Under the pieces are notes generated by a model. That model saw only the letters and a list, made by a program, of their open reading frames with translations, was not told where the DNA came from and searched no databases. Made by a program: the position numbers and the translations under genes. Source: Synergistaceae bacterium (lineage in GTDB: Bacteria > Synergistota > Synergistia > Synergistales > Synergistaceae). From it: a stretch of 9,327 bases of DNA. Of this stretch, positions 6,843 to 9,327 are shown in pieces; the first letter of the stretch is position 1, and each line of letters opens with the position of its first letter. The stretch is taken from the NCBI GenBank assembly GCA_031290815.1, contig JAISLO010000243.1:1-9327 (forward strand), in the 5' to 3' direction.

Positions 6843-7256
6843 TCAGCCGATTACAAGGAGAACATCGCCTGTATTTACGGAGTCGCCCTCTTTGCAGCTT
6901 ACCTGAACGATCTTGCCGCCGACCGGCGCGAATATCTCGTTCTCCATCTTCATAGCCTCGAGGATCAGGACGAGCTGTCCCTCGGTCACCGTGTCTCCCT
7001 CCCTGACGGGGAGCTTCCATATCTTGCCAGGCATCGGGGACGTTATGGTCGATCCGCCGGCGGGAGCCGCAGCGGCCGGTTTGGGCGCAGGAGCCGCGGC
7101 TGCCGGCTTTGGAGCCGGGGCGGCCGCCGCCGCGGGAGCCGCAGGCGCCGCTGCTGCTGGAGCTGGGGCGGACGCCGCAGGCGCGGCAGAGCCCTGCTCT
7201 TCCACCACTACGTCATACGATTTTCCGTTAACTGACACTTTGTAAGTGCGAGCCAT
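6843..7256 (-). CDS. mmdC: Biotin carrier (gamma) subunit of methylmalonyl-CoA decarboxylase
   Basis: Small biotinylated carrier (137 residues) that shuttles the carboxyl group from MmdA to MmdB. Three parts are visible: an N-terminal beta-rich segment (MARTYKVSVNGKSYDVVVEE) common to these carriers; an Ala/Pro linker (about 24-67) with two copies of PAPKPAAAA; and a C-terminal biotinyl domain (70-137) with EAMKMEN, where Lys103 should be biotinylated by a BirA-type ligase encoded elsewhere. The paired MPGKI (75-79) and APVGGKI (110-116) turns are typical. ATG 7256 follows AGGAGG at about ten bases. It lies 72 bp after mmdD and 37 bp before mmdB. A generic biotin carrier of acetyl- or propionyl-CoA carboxylase would look similar, but the neighbours settle the role. 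Confidence 0.95.
   Translation of the reverse strand: MARTYKVSVNGKSYDVVVEEQGSAAPAASAPAPAAAAPAAPAAAAAPAPKPAAAAPAPKPAAAAPAGGSTITSPMPGKIWKLPVREGDTVTEGQLVLILEAMKMENEIFAPVGGKIVQVSCKEGDSVNTGDVLLVIG
7056..7187 (-). repeat. Low-complexity Ala/Pro linker of MmdC
   Basis: This GCC/GCG/CCG-rich stretch codes for the flexible tether of the biotin carrier. It includes two adjacent PAPKPAAAA units (about residues 46-63), differing in codon use, so it is a protein-level repeat more than a recent DNA duplication. Length variation between strains would be unsurprising. Confidence 0.75.
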
Positions 7257-7328
7257 TTTAAAAAGACCTCCTCTGAGTCGTTTTATTATTGTTTAAACTT
7301 TGTATAAGCCAGTAAAGTCAGGCTGCGG
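7257..7328 (-). promoter_or_regulatory. AT-rich 72-bp gap between mmdD and mmdC
   Basis: The other gaps in the operon are 14 and 37 bp, so this one stands out. It contains the palindrome GTTTAAAC (7291-7298) and a weak promoter-like pair on the minus strand (TTTACT, 17 bp, AACAAT; about 4 of 6 each), then the strong mmdC Shine-Dalgarno AGGAGG. It may hold an internal promoter or an RNA processing site that raises carrier levels; neither is shown. Confidence 0.3.
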
Positions 7329-7736
7329 TCAATCGGCAAATCCCTCCAGGTTATCGATTCGGCCGTTTATCCTCCATGCTGAGACGGGACGATTCCGCGT
7401 CTGTGTGAAACCAAGAACCCTGACACCGGTTCCCAGGGTTGCCGATATAGCCGCAGTGATCACCGCGACCAACTCGCCGTCGTCGTCCGACGCCTCCTGG
7501 ATGAGATTCGCCTGGCTCTCCGCCGGGGCGCTCACCGCGCTGGATTGAGCCGGTGCCGTGCCCGGCTGGGGTTTTATCTCGGGCTTTTCCGGCTTCGACG
7601 TATTTTCTATTGATGCGGCCACCTGTTTCAGCAGCATCATCACCAGCATAAGCCCCGCTATTACGAGAAACACAATACTGAACGCTATGACGGACATGGC
7701 GAATCCGCCAAAAGCTCCCTCAAACTGGAAATTCAT
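7329..7736 (-). CDS. mmdD: Small membrane subunit of the sodium-pump decarboxylase (OadG / MmdD type)
   Basis: Single-pass membrane subunit (135 residues) thought to hold the carboxyltransferase and beta subunit together. Seen: a short outside N-terminus, one strong helix at about 12-37 (FAMSVIAFSIVFLVIAGLMLVMM spans most of it, quoted in part), a Lys/Pro/Ala/Ser linker (about 45-78), and a conserved C-terminal piece (88-135) with LVAVITAAISATLG, VRVLGFT and SAWRINGRIDNLEGF, a pattern found in the longer OadG-type proteins. GGAGG eight bases before ATG 7736 lies immediately after the mmdA stop, and the gap to mmdA is only 14 bp, so translation is probably coupled. Named delta in Veillonella and gamma in oxaloacetate decarboxylase; the name mmdD follows its place beside mmdA. 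Confidence 0.88.
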   Translation of the reverse strand: MNFQFEGAFGGFAMSVIAFSIVFLVIAGLMLVMMLLKQVAASIENTSKPEKPEIKPQPGTAPAQSSAVSAPAESQANLIQEASDDDGELVAVITAAISATLGTGVRVLGFTQTRNRPVSAWRINGRIDNLEGFAD

Positions 7737-7750
7737 GGTTCAAGCCTCCA

Positions 7751-9310
7751 TTAACCTGGGTTGACGCCGTGCTTGCGCTTCGGACGCAGTTCCCGCTTAT
7801 CCTCTGTCATGACCAGCGCCTGATACAGCGCCAGCCTCGTCTCCTCCGGGAGAATCACCCTGTCCACAAATCCGCGGGCCGCAGCCACGTAGGGATTGGC
7901 AAACGCCTCGCGGTACTCCTCTATCTTCTCAGCGCGAGTCGCAACCTTATCCGCGGCCGCGTCTATCTCCTTGCGGAATATTATGTTGGCGGCTCCCTCC
8001 GCGCCCATGACTGCGATTTCCGCCTGCGGCCACGCCAGCACTACGTCGGCGCCCAGGTCTTTGCTGCACATGCCGAGGTATGAGCCGCCGTATGCCTTGC
8101 GGAGGACTACCGTTATCTTTGGAGCGGTGGCCTCGCTGTAGGCGTAGAGGAGCTTGGCCCCATGTTTTATGATGCCGCCCATCTCCTGGTTGAGACCGGG
8201 GAGATATCCCGGGACGTCCTCGAAGGTCACGATCGGGACGTTGAACGAATCGCAGATGCGGATGTGCCTCGCGGCTTTGCAAGATGCGTCGATGTCCAGA
8301 CACCCGGCCATAACCCTGGCCTGGTTCGCTATTATTCCTATGACGTGCCCTCCGACCCTGGCAAACCCTGTGACTATGTTCATCGCGTACAGCGGCTGCA
8401 CCTCGAAGAAGTCGGAGTTGTCGACCACGCGGCGGATTACGTCCCGCACGTCGTAACCCTTGTTCGGGTTGGTGGGTACTACCTCTCTGATGGATATGTC
8501 GGCGCGGGCGGGGTCGTCCCCGGTTTCTTTGTAGGGCGGTTCCTCCAGATTGTTGCTCGGCAGGAAAGACAGCGTCTTGCGGACCTGTTCGTAACACTCG
8601 TCCTCGTTCGCCGCGAAGAAGTGAGCGACGCCCGACGTCTGGTTGTGTGCCCTAGCGCCGCCGATCTGTTCTGACGTCACGTCCTCGCCAGTCACGGCCT
8701 TTATGACCTGCGGTCCTGTGATGTGCATTACGCCGACCTTGTCGACCATGTAAACGAAGTCCGTGAGGGCTGGGCTGTAGACCGCGCCTCCGGCGCAGGG
8801 GCCGGCGATTACAGACAGCTGCGGCACAACTCCCGAGGCCTTGACGTTGCGGAAGAAGATGTTGCCGTATCCGGAGAGGGCGTCCACCGCTTCCTGAATC
8901 CTCGCCCCTCCCGAGTCGTTTATTCCGACGCAGGGAGCGCCGTTTTGAACCGCGAGGTCGAGGACCTTGCAGATCTTTTTGGCGTGCGCCTCGCCCAATG
9001 ACCCGCCGATGACGGTGAAGTCCTGGCTGAAGACATAAACGATGCGTCCGTCGACTGTTCCGTAGCCGGTAACCACGCCGTCGCCCGGAAAAACGGTCTT
9101 CTCCATGCCGAAGTTAGAGCATCTGTGTTCCACCAGCTCATCGAGCTCTACAAAACTGCCGGGATCGAGGATTTTGTCTATCCTCTCCCTCGCGGTCAGC
9201 TTGCCCTTCTCGTGCTGTTTGGCGATAGCGCGTTCGCCACCGCCCTGCGAGGCCTTCTCGCGACGCTCGATAAGTTTCTCGCAGAGTTGATCGATTGTAC
9301 GATCAGCCAT
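7751..9310 (-). CDS. mmdA: Methylmalonyl-CoA decarboxylase alpha subunit (carboxyltransferase)
   Basis: Cytoplasmic, membrane-associated carboxyltransferase that moves the carboxyl group of (S)-methylmalonyl-CoA to biotin on MmdC, giving propionyl-CoA. It has 519 residues, the usual MmdA/PccB length. Numbering from ATG 9310: N-terminal KQHEKGKLTARERID (about 31-45); FTVIGGSLGEAHAKK (98-112); oxyanion-hole motif INDSGGARIQEAVDALSGY (130-148); GPCAGGAVYSPALTDF (170-185); second-half motifs VPGYLPG (366-372) and AYGGSYLGM (406-414), giving the twin crotonase folds. The frame opens at TTG 9319, but that lies one base from the Shine-Dalgarno, so ATG 9310 is preferred. Sequence alone does not separate MmdA from propionyl-CoA carboxylase beta; the adjacent sodium-pump subunits do. 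Glutaconyl-CoA decarboxylase alpha is longer and differs. It is first in the visible operon; genes further upstream are outside the window. Confidence 0.94.
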   Translation of the reverse strand: MADRTIDQLCEKLIERREKASQGGGERAIAKQHEKGKLTARERIDKILDPGSFVELDELVEHRCSNFGMEKTVFPGDGVVTGYGTVDGRIVYVFSQDFTVIGGSLGEAHAKKICKVLDLAVQNGAPCVGINDSGGARIQEAVDALSGYGNIFFRNVKASGVVPQLSVIAGPCAGGAVYSPALTDFVYMVDKVGVMHITGPQVIKAVTGEDVTSEQIGGARAHNQTSGVAHFFAANEDECYEQVRKTLSFLPSNNLEEPPYKETGDDPARADISIREVVPTNPNKGYDVRDVIRRVVDNSDFFEVQPLYAMNIVTGFARVGGHVIGIIANQARVMAGCLDIDASCKAARHIRICDSFNVPIVTFEDVPGYLPGLNQEMGGIIKHGAKLLYAYSEATAPKITVVLRKAYGGSYLGMCSKDLGADVVLAWPQAEIAVMGAEGAANIIFRKEIDAAADKVATRAEKIEEYREAFANPYVAAARGFVDRVILPEETRLALYQALVMTEDKRELRPKRKHGVNPG

Positions 9311-9320
9311 ACCTGACAAA

Positions 9321-9327
9321 CCTCCTT
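9321..9327 (-). promoter_or_regulatory. Shine-Dalgarno for mmdA
   Basis: AAGGAGG on the minus strand, at the window edge, is ten bases before ATG 9310 and only one base before TTG 9319. This favours the ATG. Confidence 0.8.

Noticed and set aside
7751..9310. Propionyl-CoA carboxylase beta (PccB) or glutaconyl-CoA decarboxylase alpha
   Set aside because: The length and motifs do not exclude PccB, but the adjacent OadG-type and OadB-type sodium-pump subunits and separate small biotin carrier make methylmalonyl-CoA decarboxylase the better call. Glutaconyl-CoA decarboxylase alpha is longer.
1..9327. CRISPR arrays, tRNA/rRNA genes, insertion sequences, phage or defence genes
   Set aside because: None was seen on either strand; nearly all bases are accounted for by eight housekeeping-type genes and short gaps.

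Overview
The window reads as ordinary chromosome of a GC-rich, diderm (Gram-negative-type), amino-acid- or organic-acid-fermenting anaerobe. Two things suggest this: a lipid A-type acyltransferase fragment, which implies an outer membrane, and a complete biotin-dependent, sodium-pumping decarboxylase operon of the methylmalonyl-CoA decarboxylase type. Together with the GC-rich coding style these fit the phylum Synergistota best, but that placement is inference and was not tested by any search. All eight supported genes lie on the minus strand, so the window is read from right to left.

Right half (about 9327 down to 5588): a compact four-gene operon, mmdA-mmdD-mmdC-mmdB. It encodes the carboxyltransferase (alpha), the small single-pass membrane subunit (delta/OadG type), the biotin carrier (gamma) and the polytopic sodium-pump subunit (beta). 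MmdA transfers the carboxyl group of (S)-methylmalonyl-CoA to biotin on MmdC. MmdB then decarboxylates carboxybiotin and exports Na+. MmdD anchors the complex at the membrane. The operon closes with a very strong intrinsic terminator at 5588-5627.

Middle (5344-5650): a spacer of about 300 bp with no gene. It holds the mmd terminator, an 8-bp inverted repeat with a GC-rich loop, and an AT-rich stretch with a plausible sigma70-type promoter for the leftward genes.

Left half (about 5337 down to 1): a metallo-beta-lactamase/beta-CASP protein (RNA-processing nuclease type); a membrane-anchored protein of unknown function whose start overlaps the nuclease stop; tyrosyl-tRNA synthetase (tyrS) after a 96-bp gap; and the 5' part of a lysophospholipid/lipid A acyltransferase gene that runs off the left edge. 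Close spacing suggests one transcript or two overlapping ones, mixing RNA metabolism, translation and envelope functions.

No RNA genes, insertion sequences, CRISPR arrays or phage genes were seen. The least explained items are the 521-residue anchored protein and the structured 5344-5590 spacer. I see no convincing evidence of a new multi-gene system here.
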